The translations under genes were made by a program, and so were the position numbers. Positions 45,355 to 55,639 of a DNA stretch of 64,000 bases are shown here, one piece after another. This DNA comes from Bufo bufo (Eukaryota > Chordata > Amphibia > Anura > Bufonidae): contig NC_053393.1 in the NCBI RefSeq assembly GCF_905171765.1, forward strand, positions 189,747,921 through 189,811,920, written 5' to 3'. Positions within the stretch are counted from its first letter, which is position 1. Each line of letters starts with the position of its first letter. The notes beneath the pieces are model-generated. The model had not been told where the DNA came from. It ran no database searches and was given only the letters and a program-made list of their open reading frames with translations.

Positions 45355-46640
45355 TTTCTCTCACCCAGCATGGGTATATGTAAAATGACACCCCAAAACA
45401 CATTCCCCAACTTCTCCTGAGTACGGAGATACCAGATGTGTGACACTTTTTTGCAGCCTAGGTGGGCAAAGGGGCCCATATTCCAAAGAGCACCTTTCGG
45501 ATTTCACAGGTCATTTTTTACAGAATTTGATTTCAAACTCCTTACCACACATTTGGGCCCCTAGAATGCCAGGGCAGTATAACTACCCCACAAGTGACCC
45601 CATTTTGGAAAGAAGAGACCCCAAGGTATTTGCTGATGGGCATAGTGAGTTCATGGAAGTTTTTATTTTTTGTCACAAGTTAGTGGAATATGAGACTTTG
45701 TATGAAAAAAAAAAAAAATAAATAAAATCAGCATTTTCCACTAACTTGTGACAAAAAATAAAAAATTCTAGGAACTCGCCATGCCCCTCACGGAATACCT
45801 TGGGGTGTCTCCTTTCCAAAATGGGGTCACTTGTGGGGTAGTTATACTGCCCTGGCATTTTCCAGGGGCCCTAATGTGTGGTAAGTAGGTAAATGACCTG
45901 TGAAATCCTAAAGGTGCTCTTTGGAATATGGGCCCCTTTGCCCACCTAGGCTGCAAAAAAGTGTCACACATGTGGTATCGCCGTATTCAGGAGAAGTTGG
46001 GGAATGTGTTTTGGGGTGTCATTTTACATATACCCTTGCTGGGTGAGAGAAATATCTTGACAAAAGACAACTTTTCCCATTTTTTTATACAAAGTTGGCA
46101 TTTGACCAAGATATTTCTCTCACCCAGCATGGGTATATGTAAAATGACACCCCAAAACACATTCCCCAACTTCTCCTGAGTACGGCGATACCAGATGTGT
46201 GACACTTTTTTGCAGCCTAGATGCGCAAAGGTGCCCAAATTCCTTTTAGGAGGGCATTTTTAGACATTTGGATACCAGACTTCTTCTCACGCTTTGGGGC
46301 CCCTAGAATGCCAGGGCAGTATAAATACCCCACATGTGACCCCATTTTGGAAAGAAGACACCCCAAGGTATTCAATGAGGGGCATGGCGAGTTCATAGAA
46401 ATTTTTTTTTTTTGGCACAAGTTAGCGGAAATTGATATTTTTAATTTTTTTCTCACAAAGTCTCCCGTTCCGCTAACTTGGGACAAAAATTTCGATCTTT
46501 CATGGACTCAATATGCCCCTCACGGAATACCTGGGGTGTCTTCTTTCCGAAATGGGGTCACATGTGGGGTATTTATACTGCCCTGGCATTCTAGGGGCCC
46601 TAAAGCGTGAGAAGAAGTCTGGAATATAAATGTCTAAAAA
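45355..46640. repeat. accordion of alternating inverted repeats
   Basis: A segment with CTCACCCAGCATGGGTATAT and GACACCCCAAAACACATTCC occurs forward (45361-45530), inverted (45888-46055) and forward again (46109-46245). A second segment with CCTAGAATGCCAGGGCAGTA occurs forward (45560-45640), inverted (45775-45870), forward (46300-46420) and inverted (46500-46620). The turning points are near 45715, 46080 and 46450. Any single strand could fold into long hairpins with different partners. Confidence 0.85.
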
Positions 46641-46794
46641 ATTTTACGCATTTGGATTCCGTGAGGGGTATGGTGAGTTCATGTGAGATTTTATTTTTTG
46701 ACACAAGTTAGTGGAATATGAGACTTTGTAAGAAAAAAAAATAATAATTCCGCTAACTTGGGCCAAAAAAATGTCTGAATGGAGCCTTACAGAG

Positions 46795-47880
46795 GGGTGA
46801 TCAATGACAGGGGGGGGGATCAATGACAGGGGGGGTGATCAATGACAGGGGTGTGATCAATGACAGGGGGGTGATCAATGACAGGGGGGTGATCAATGAC
46901 AGGGGGGTGATCAGGGAGTCTATATGGGGTGATAACCACAGTCATTGATCATGCCCCTGTAAGGCTTCATTCAGACGTCCGGATGCGTTTTGCGGATCCG
47001 ATCCATCTATCAGTGCATCCGTAAAAATCATGCGGACATCTGAATGGAGCTTTACAGGGGGGTAATCAATGACAGGGGGGTGATCAGGGAGTCTATATGG
47101 GGTGATAACCACAGTCATTGATCACGCCCGTGTAAGGCTTCATTCAGACGTCCGGATGCGTTTTGCGGATCCGATCCATCTATCAGTGCATCCGTAAAAA
47201 TCATGCGGACATCTGAATGGAGCTCTACAGGGGTGTAATCAATGACAGGGGGGTGATCAGGGAGTCTATATGGGGTGATAACCACAGTCATTGATCATGC
47301 CCCTGTAAGGCTTCATTCAGACGTCCGTATGCGTTTTGCGGATCCGATCCATCTATCAGTGCATCCGTAAAAATCATGCGGACATCTGAATGGAGCTCTA
47401 CAGGGGTGTAATCAATGACAGGGGGGTGATCAGGGAGTCTATATGGGGTGATAACCACAGTCATTGATCATGCCCCTGTAAGGCTTCATTCAGACGTCCG
47501 TATGCGTTTTGCGGATCCGATCCATCTATCAGTGGATCCGTAAAAATCATGCGGACATCTGAATGGAGCTTTACAGGGGGGTGATCAATGACAGGGGTGT
47601 AATCAATGACAGGGGGGTGATCAGGGAGTCTATATGGGGTGATCACCACAGTCATTGATCATGCCCCTGTAAGGCTTCATTCAGACGTCCGGATGCGTTT
47701 TGCGGATCCGATCCATCTATCAGTGCATCCGTAAAAATCATGCGGACGTCTGAATGGAGCTTTACAGGGGGGTGATCAATGACAGGGGGGTGATCAATGA
47801 CAGGGGGGTAATCAATGACAGGGGGGTAATCAATGACAGGGGGTGATCAGGGAGTCTATATGGGGTGATCAGGGGTGATC
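46795..47880. repeat. 173-bp tandem repeat with an embedded 18-bp minisatellite
   Basis: AAGGCTTCATTCAGACGTCC starts at 46961, 47134, 47307, 47480 and 47671, so the period is 173 bp; the last is 191 bp because of one extra 18-bp unit. Each copy holds GGATGCGTTTTGCGGATCCG, ATCAGTGCATCCGTAAAAAT and a variable number of GGGTGATCAATGACAGGG units. 46795-46915 is almost pure 18-bp units. Confidence 0.92.
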
Positions 47881-47944
47881 AGTGGCTTTTAAGGGGTTAA
47901 TAAGTGACGGGGGGGGTGTAGTGTAGTGTAGTGGTGCTTGGTGC

Positions 47945-48125
47945 TACTTTACTGAGCTACCTGTGTCCTCTGGTGGTCGATCCAAACAAAAAGGACCACC
48001 AGAGGACCAGGTAGCAGGTATATTAGACGCTGTTATCAAAACAGCGTCTAATATACCTGTTAGGGGTTAAAAAAAAACACATCTCCAGCCTGCCAGCGAA
48101 CGATCGCCGCTGGCAGGCTGGAGAT
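47945..48125. repeat. cluster of three near-perfect hairpins at the right end of the TTAA element
   Basis: GTCCTCTGGTGGTC pairs with its complement across 14 bp (47966-48011). GGTATATTAGACGCTGTT pairs across about 4 bp (48017-48057). CTCCAGCCTGCCAGCG pairs with CGCTGGCAGGCTGGAG across about 9 bp (48082-48123). All are perfect or near-perfect. Confidence 0.9.
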
Positions 48126-48423
48126 CAACTCTCTTACCTTCCGTTCCTGTGAGCGCAGCGCCTGTGTGCGCGCGTTCACAGGAAATCTCGCGTCCAGGAG
48201 GAATGAATCAACCACCTCCAGGACGCGTCTGTACGTACAGCGGTCCGGAGGTGGTTAAAGGACCTGCTGAGATCATTTCAGTAATCGTCTTGTTAACTCA
48301 GGTGAGAATGTTGACGAGCACAAGGCTGGAGATCATTATGTCAGGCTGATTGGGTTAAAATGGCAGACTTGACATGTTAAAAGGAGGGTGATGCTTGAAA
48401 TCATTGCTCTTCCATTGTTAACC

Positions 48424-49123
48424 ATGGTAACCTGCAAAGAAACGCGTGCAGCCATCATTGCGTTGCATAAAAATGGCTTCACAGGCAAGGATATTGTGGC
48501 TACTAAGATTGCACCTCAATCAACAATTTATAGGATCATCAAGAACTTCAAGGAAAGAGGTTCAATTCTTGTTAAGAAGGCTTCAGGGCATCCAAGAAAG
48601 TCCAGCAAGCGCCAGGATCGTCTCCTAAAGAGGATTCAGCTGCGGGATCGGCGTGCCACCAGTGCAGAGCTTGCTCAGGAATAGCAGCAGGCAGTTGTGA
48701 GCGCATCTGCACGCACAGTGAGGCGAAGACTTTTGGAAGATGGCCTGGTGTCAAGAAGGCCAGCAAAGAAGCCACTTCTCTCAAAAAAAACACATCAGGG
48801 ACAGATTGATCTTCTGCAGAAAGTATGGTGAATGGACTGCTGAGGACTGGGGCAAGGTCATATTCTCCGATGAAGCCTCTTTCCGATTGTTTGGGGCATC
48901 TGGAAAAAGGCTTGTCTGGAGAAAAAAAGGTGAGCGCTACCATCAGTCCTGTGTCATGCCAACAGTAAAGCATCCTGAGACCATTCATGTGTGGGGTTGC
49001 TCATCCAAGGGAGTGGGCTCACTCACAATTTTGCCCAAAAACACAGCCATGAATAAAGAATGGTACCAGAACACCCTCCAACAGCAACTTCTTCCAACAA
49101 TCCAACAACAGTTTGGTGAAGAA
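48424..49123 (+). pseudogene. Tc1-like transposase, N-terminal and central part, split by a hAT
   Basis: The ATG at 48424 begins MVTCKETRAAIIALHKNGFT, the HTH region, followed by STIYRIIKNFKERGSI and a GHPRKSSKRQ linker. A TAG at 48682 replaces a codon in AELAQE-x-QQAV. The same frame then runs to about 48785, where an A-run causes a frameshift. The catalytic part continues in another frame: VIFSDEASFRLFG (first D), HVWGCSSKGVGSL and LLPTIQQQFGEE. At 49123 the hAT target duplication interrupts the protein. The remaining part lies at 63391. The stop and frameshift show the Tc1 copy was already dead or died later, independently of the insertion. Confidence 0.92.
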
Positions 49124-49339
49124 TAGGGATGAGCGAACCCGAACTGTATAGTTCGGGTTCGTACCGAATTTTGGGGTGTCCGTGACACGGACCCGAACCC
49201 GAACATTTTCGTAAAAGTCCGGGTTCGGGTTCGGTGTTCGGCGCTTTCTTGGCGCTTTTTGAAAGGCTGCAAAGCAGCCAATCAACAAGCGTCATACTAC
49301 TTGCCCCAAGAGGCCATCACAGCCATGCCTACTATTGGC

Positions 49340-49450
49340 ATGGCTGTGATTGGCCAGTGCACCATGTGACCCAGCCTCTATTTAAGCTGGAGTCACGTAG
49401 CGCCGCACGTCACTCTGCTATGATCAGTATAGGGAGAGGTTGCAGCTGCG
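49340..49450 (+). promoter_or_regulatory. promoter-like region of the giant hAT
   Basis: Contains GGCTGTGATTGGCCAGTG (inverted CCAAT), CCTCTATTTAAGCTGG (TATA type), GTCACGTAG and, about 50 bp downstream, GGGAGAGGTTGCAG, a motif also present in the hAT at 25979. Spacing fits a TATA promoter with a start near 49410-49440; no transcript evidence. Confidence 0.45.
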
Positions 49451-49647
49451 ACGTTAGGGCGAGATTAGGCAGATTAACTCCTCCAAAAGACTTCATTCTG
49501 TGATCGATCTGCAGCTGTGGATTATTGAAGTGCTATTATTGACTTGCTCACTTTTTTGAGGCTGCCCAGAGCGTTTTTAGATCACTTTTTTTCTGGGGTG
49601 ATCGGCGGCCATTTTGTGACTTGTGGTGCGCCAGCACGAGCTATCAC

Positions 49648-49967
49648 CAAGTGTATTTAACCATCGATAGTGTGGTTATTTTATGCTATATCCTACATCA
49701 GCTGCAGGCTGAGCCTGTGTCACCGAAGTGCATTTAACCATCAACAGTCTGGTTATTTTTTGGCCATATACTACATCAGCTGCAGGCTGAGCCTGTTTCA
49801 CCCAAGTGCATTTAACCATCAACAGTCTGATTATTTTTTGGCCATATACTACATCAGCTGCAGGCTGAGCCTGTGTCACCGAAGTGCATTTAACCATCAA
49901 CAGTCTGGTTATTTTTTGGCCATATATTACATCAGGGGCAAGTTGAGCCTGTCACCCAGCGCCTAAA
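49648..49967. repeat. 78-bp minisatellite, 4 copies
   Basis: TTTAACCATC(A/G)A(C/T)AGT starts near 49656, 49733, 49811 and 49889. Each unit also has TTTTGGCCATATACTACATC and AGCTGCAGGCTGAGCCTG. It lies in the 5' leader of the giant hAT, just before the 295-bp array. Confidence 0.93.
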
Positions 49968-52075
49968 AAATAGACCTGACATTTCTATTCAACCAAATCT
50001 GCACAGTTTTAGCTGGTCAAGTTATTTGTAGTGACCGTCAAAGCAGACTTTTTGTTCTGGGTTGAAAAAGCATTCCCAAATTTGCCATTCTGAAAATAAC
50101 TAGTTTGTGGTATTTCAGGCCTACTTGAAATCTATCCCAAAAAGAAAATCTTCCATTAAAGTTATTGATAGTATCATTCAGAAAAACCTAAGACACACGC
50201 TAGCGTGCTGATAGAAGTGTCATTCTGTGATTAAACCTATAACTGTCACACAGCGCAAAAAAAAAACAGGTCTCACATCTCTATTCAACCAAATCTGCAC
50301 AGTTTTAGCTGGTCAAGTTATTTGTAGTGACCGTCAAAGCAGACTTTTTGTTCTGGGTTAAAAAAGCATTCCCAAATTTGCCATTCTGAAAATAACTAGT
50401 TTGTGGTATTTCAGGCCTACTTGAAATCTATCCCAAAAAGAAAATCTTCCATTGAAGTTATTGATAGTATCATTCAGAAAAACCTAAGACACACGCTAGC
50501 GTGCTGATAGAAGTGTCATTCTGTGATTAAACCTATAACTGTCACACAGCGCAAAAAAAAACAGGTCTCACATCTCTATTCAACCAAATCTGCAGAGTTT
50601 TAGCTGGTCAAGTTATTTGTAGTGACCGTCAAAGCAGACTTTTTGTTCTGGGTTGAAAAAGCATTCCCAAATTTGCCATTCTGAAAATAACTAGTTTGTG
50701 GTATTTCAGGCCTACTTGAAATCTATCCCAAAAAGAAAATCTTCCATTGAAGTTATTGATAGTATCATTCAGAAAAACCTAAGACACACGCTAGCGTGCT
50801 GATAGAAGTGTCATTCTGTGATTAAACCTATAACTGTCACACAGCGCAAAAAAAAACCGGTCTCACATCTCTATTCAACCAAATCTGCACAGTTTTAGCT
50901 GGTCAAGTTATTTGTAGTGACCGTCAAAGCAGACTTTTTGTTCTGGGTTGAAAAGGCATTCCCAAATTTGCCATTCTGAAAATAACTAGTTTGTGGTATT
51001 TCAGGCCTACTTGAAATCTATCCCAAAAAGAAAATCTTCCATTGAAGTTATTGATAGTATCATTCAGAAAAACCTAAGACACACGCTAGCGTGCTGATAG
51101 AAGTGTCATTCTGTGATTAAACCTATAACTGTCACACAGCGCAAAAAAAAACAGGTCTCACATCTCTATTCAACCAAATCTGCACAGTTTTAGCTGGTCA
51201 AGTTATTTGTAGTGACCGTCAAAGCAGACGTTTGTTCTGGGTTGAAAAAGCATTCCCAAATTTGCCATTCTGAAAATAACTAGTTTGTGGTATTTCAGGC
51301 CTACTTGAAATCTATCCCAAAAAGAAAATCTTCCATTAAAGTTATTGATAGTTTCATTCAGAAAAACCTAAGACACACGCTAGCGTGCTGATAGAAGTGT
51401 CATTCTGTAATTAAAACTTTTAACTGTCACACAGCGCAAAAAAAAAACAGGTCTCACATCTCTATTCAACCAAATCTGCACAGTTTTAGCTGGTCAAGTT
51501 ATTTGTAGTGACCGTCAAAGCAGACTTTTTGTTCTGGGTTGAAAAAGCATTCCCAAATTTGCCATTCTGAAAATAACTAGTTTGTGGTATTTCAGGCCTA
51601 CTTGAAATCTATCCCAAAAAGAAAATCTTCCATTGAAGTTATTGATAGTATCATTCAGAAAAACCTAAGACACACGCTAGCGTGCTGATAGAAGTGTCAT
51701 TCTGTGATTAAACCTATAACTGTCACACAGCGCAAAAAAAAAAACAGGTCTCACATCTCTATTCAACCAAATCTGCACAGTTTTAGCTGGTCAAGTTATT
51801 TGTAGTGACCGTCAAAGCAGACTTTTTGTTCTGGGTTGAAAAAGCATTCCCAAATTTGCCATTCTGAAAATAACTAGTTTGTGGTATTTCAGGCCTACTT
51901 GAAATCTATCCCAAAAAGAAAATCTTCCATTGAAGTTATTGATAGTATCATTCAGAAAAACCTAAGACACACGCTAGCGTGCTGATAGAAGTGTCATTCT
52001 GTGATTAAACCTATAACTGTCACACAGCGCAAAAAAAAACAGGTCTCACATCTCTATTCAACCAAATCTGCCATT
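49945..52075. repeat. 295-bp tandem repeat, 7 copies
   Basis: TAGCGTGCTGATAGAAGTGT starts at 50201, 50497, 50792, 51087, 51381, 51678 and 51975, giving periods of 294-297 bp. Length differences come mainly from the A-run in CGCAAAAAAAAACAGG. Copies are almost identical, so the array is young or homogenised. The first and last units grade into flanking sequence (CCATTCT(G/C)AAAAT). The array contains no open frame worth reporting. Each unit includes the palindromic CACACGCTAGCGTG. Confidence 0.96.
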
Positions 52076-52100
52076 CTCAAAATTGTGGTGAACGGGAACA

Positions 52101-55100
52101 ATGAGGAAAACATCTAATAAGGGAGGCGGACGCGGACATGGTCGTGGTGGTGTTAGTGGACCCTCTGGTGCTGGGAGAGGACGTGGCCGTTCTGCCACAG
52201 CCACACGTCCTAGTGAACCAACTACCTCAGGTCCCTGTAGCCGCCAGAATTTACAGGGATATTTGGTGGGGCCCAATGCCGTTCTAAGGATGGTAAGGCC
52301 TGAGCAGGTACAGGCATTAGTCAATTGGGTGGCCGACAGTGCATCCAGCACGTTCACATTATCTCCCACCCAGTCTTCTGCAGAAAGCGCACAGATGGCG
52401 CATGAAAACCAAGCCCATCAGTCTGTCACATCACCCCCATGCATATCAGGGAAACTGTCTGAGCCTCAAGTTATGCAGCAGTCTCTTATGCTGTTTGAAG
52501 ACTCTGCTGCCAGGGTTTTCCAAGGGCATCCACCTAGCCCTTCACCAGGGGTGGAAGAGATAGAATGCACTAACGCACAACCACTTATGTTTCCTGATGA
52601 TGAGGACATGGGAATACCTCCTCAGCACGTCTCTGATGATGACAAAACACAGGTGCCAACTGCTGCGTCTTTCTTCAGTGTGCAGACTGAACAGGAGGTC
52701 AGGGGTCAAGACTGGGTGGAAGACGATGCAGGGGACGATGAGGTCCTAGACCCCACATGGAATGAAGGTCGTGCCACTGACTTTCAGAGTTCGGAGGAAG
52801 AGGCAGTGGTGAGACCGAGCCAACAGCGTAGCAAAAGAGGGAGCAGTGGGCAAAATCAGAACACCCGCCTCCAAGAGACTCCGCCTGCTACTGACCGCCG
52901 CCATCTGGGACTGAGCACCCCAAAGGCAGCTTCAAGGAGTTCCCTGGCATGGCACTTCTTCAAACAATGTGCTGACGACAAGACCCGAGTGGTTTGCACG
53001 CTGTGCCATCAGAGCCTGAAGCGAGGCATTAACGTTCTGAACCTTAGCACAACCTGCATGACCAGGCACCTGCATGCAAAGCATGAACTGCAGTGGAGTA
53101 AACACCTTAAAAACAAGGAAGTCACTCAGGCTCCCCCTGCTACCTCTTCTGCTGCTGCCGCCTCGGCCTCTTCTGCTGCTGCCTCGGCCTCTTCTGCTGC
53201 TGCTGCCGCCGCCTCGGCCTCTTCCTCTGCCTCTGGAGGAACGTTGGCACCTGCCGCCCAGCAAACATTGGATGTACCACCAACACCACCACCTGCGTCA
53301 CCAAGCATCTCAACCATGATACGGCAGCGTTCAGCTCTCCATCTCACAAACATTTGAGAGAAAGCGTAAATTCCCACCTAGCCACCCTCGATCCCTGGCC
53401 CTGAATGCCAGCATTTCTAAACTACTGGCCTATGAAATGCTGTCATTTAGGCTGGTGGACACACACAGCTTCAAACAGCTCATGTCACTTGCTGTCCCAC
53501 AGTATGTTGTTCCCAGCCGCCACTACTTTTCTAAGAGAGCCTTGCCTTCCCTGCACAAACAAGTGTCTGATAAAATCAAGTGTGCACTGCGCAACGCCAT
53601 CTGTGGCAAGGTCCACCTAACCACAGATACGTGGACCAGTAAGCACGGCCAGGGACGCTATATCTCCCTAACTGCACACTGGGTAAATGTAGTGGCGGCT
53701 GGGCCAAAGGCGGAGAGCTATTTGGCGCACGTCCTTCCGCCGCCAAGGATCGCAGGGCAACATTCTTTGCCTCCTGTCTCCTCCTCCTCCTACTCAGCTT
53801 CCTCCTCCTCTTCTTCCACCTGCTCATCCGGTCAGCCACACACCTTCACCACCAACTTCAGCACAGCACGGGGTAAACATCAGCAGGCCATTCTGAAACT
53901 CATATGTTTGGGGGACAGGCCCCACACCGCACAGGAGTTGTGGCGGGGTATAGAACAACAGACCGACGAGTGGTTGCTGCCGGTGAGCCTCAAGCCCGGC
54001 CTGCTGGTGTGCGATAATGGGCGAAATCTCGTTGCAGCTCTGGGACTAGCCGGTTTGACGCACATCCCTTGCCTGGCGCATGTGCTGAATTTGGTGGTGC
54101 AGAAGTTCATTCGCAACTACCCCGACATGTCAGAGCTGCTGCATAAAGTGCGGGCCGTCTGTTCGCGCTTCCGGCGTTCACACCCTGCCGCTGCTCGCCT
54201 GTCTGCGCTACAGCGTAACTTCGGCCTTCCCGCTCACCGCCTCATATGCGACGTGCCCACCAGGTGGAACTCCACCTTGCATATGCTGGACAGACTGTGC
54301 GAGCAGCAGCAGGCCATAGTGGAGTTTCAGCTGCAGCACGCACGGGTCAGTCGCACTGCGGATCAGACCCACTTCACCACCAATGACTGGGCCTCCATGC
54401 GAGACCTGTGTGCCCTGTTGCGCTGTTTCGAGTACTCCGTCAACATGGCCAGTGGCGATGACGCCGTTATCAGCGTTACAATACCACTTCTATGTCTCCT
54501 TGAGAAAACACTTAGGGCGATAATGGAAGAGGAGGTGGCCCAGGAGGAAGAGGAGGAAGAGGGGTCATTTTAGCACTTTCAGGCCAGTCTCTTCAAAGTG
54601 ACTCAGAGGGAGGTTTTTTGCAACACCAGAGGCCAGGTACAAATGTGGCCAGACAGGGCCCACTACTGGAGGACGAGGAGGACGAGGATGAGGAGGAGGT
54701 GGAGGAGGATGAGGATGAAGCATGTTCACAGCGGGGTGGCACCCAAAGCAGCTCGGGCCCATCACTGGTGCGTGGCTGGGGAAAAACACAGGACGATGAC
54801 GATACGCCTCCCACAGAGGACAGCTTGTCCTTACCTCTGGGCAGCCTGGCACACATGAGCGACTACATGCTGCAGTGCCTGCGCAATGACAGCAGAGTTG
54901 CCCACATTTTAACGTGTGCAGACTACTGGGTTGCCACCCTGCTGGATCCCCGGTACAAAGACAATGTGCTCACCTTACTTCCTACACTGGAGCGTGATAG
55001 GAAAATGTGCGAGTACAAGCGCACGTTGGTAGACGCGCTACTGAGAGCATTCCCAAATGTCACAGGGGAACCAGTGGAAGCCCAAGGCGTAGGCAGAGGA

Positions 55101-55547
55101 GGAGCAAGAGGTCGCCAACGCAGCTGTGTCACGGCCAGCTCCTCTGAGGGCAGGGTTAGCATGGCAGAGATGTGGAAAAGTTTTGTCACCACGCCACAGC
55201 TAACTGCACCACCTCCTGATACGGAACGTGTTAGCAGGAGGCAACATTTCACTAACATGGTGGAACAGTACCTGTGCACACCCCTCAACGTACTGACTGA
55301 TGGTTCGGCCCCATTCAACTTCTGGGTCTCCAAATTGTCCACGTGGCCAGAGCTAGCCTTTTATGCCTTGGAGGTGCTGGCCTGCCCGGCGGCCAGCGTT
55401 TTGTCTGAACGTGTATTCAGCACGGCAGGGGGCGTCATTACAGACAAACGCAGCCGCCTGTCTACAGCCAATGTGGACAAGCTGACGTTCATAAAAATGA
55501 ACCAGGCATGGATCCCACAGGACCTGTCCATCCCTTGTGCAGATTAG
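52101..55547 (+). pseudogene. hAT transposase (BED-finger, ZBED-like), nearly intact, two frameshifts
   Basis: The ATG at 52101 opens an RG-rich N-terminus (GGGRGHGRGGVSG), then an acidic region. The BED finger follows at 52935-53095: SLAWHFFKQC, VVCTLCHQSL (C-x2-C), TRHLHAKHELQW (H-x4-H type). An Ala/Ser-rich run encoded by GCTGCTGCC-type repeats is at 53140-53245. A single-base frameshift at about 53345-53357 precedes the catalytic core: HLTTDTWTSKH (first D near 53626), LLVCDNGRNL (second D near 54013), CLAHVLNLVVQKF, then TRWNSTLHMLDRL. A second frameshift near 54560-54615 lies in an acidic GAGGAGGAAG repeat. The last part contains TWPELAFYALEVLACPAAS and LSERVFSTAGG (catalytic E) and ends at a TAG at 55545. 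Both breaks lie in or near low-complexity sequence, so sequencing error is possible for the second. It would bind hAT ends and cut them. Confidence 0.92.
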
Positions 55548-55639
55548 ATATTACCTACCTCCCCTTAACAATATATTATTCTACTCCAGGGCACTTCCTC
55601 ATTCAATCCTATTTTTAATTTCATTTTATCATTATATTG

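Larger units (their letters stand above)
45019..48254. mobile_element. TTAA-target foldback element, 3.2 kb, non-autonomous
   Basis: Flanked by TTAA (45015-45018 and 48255-48258). Ends are CCACCTCAG on the left and CGGAGGTGG on the right, a short imperfect inverted repeat. TTAA targets are used by the piggyBac and Kolobok superfamilies. The CC-start favours piggyBac, but no transposase is present to decide. The interior is a chain of inverted repeats (45355-46640), a 173-bp tandem array (46795-47880) and several perfect hairpins near the right end. The element lies in the 5' untranslated part of the Tc1-like element. Confidence 0.85.

Noticed and set aside
49670..49966. 98-codon open frame with repeated FNHQQSGYFLAIYYISCRL-like units
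   Set aside because: It is the 78-bp tandem repeat (26 codons) staying in phase. There is no promoter or homology of its own.
53140..53245. Trinucleotide-repeat expansion in a host gene
   Set aside because: The GCTGCT-rich run is within the hAT transposase and encodes its Ala/Ser linker.
54660..54730. Possible intron between the second and third transposase segments
   Set aside because: The break lies in a GAGGAGGAAG-type low-complexity stretch with no clear GT..AG pair, and frame slippage explains it more simply. Not excluded without transcript data.
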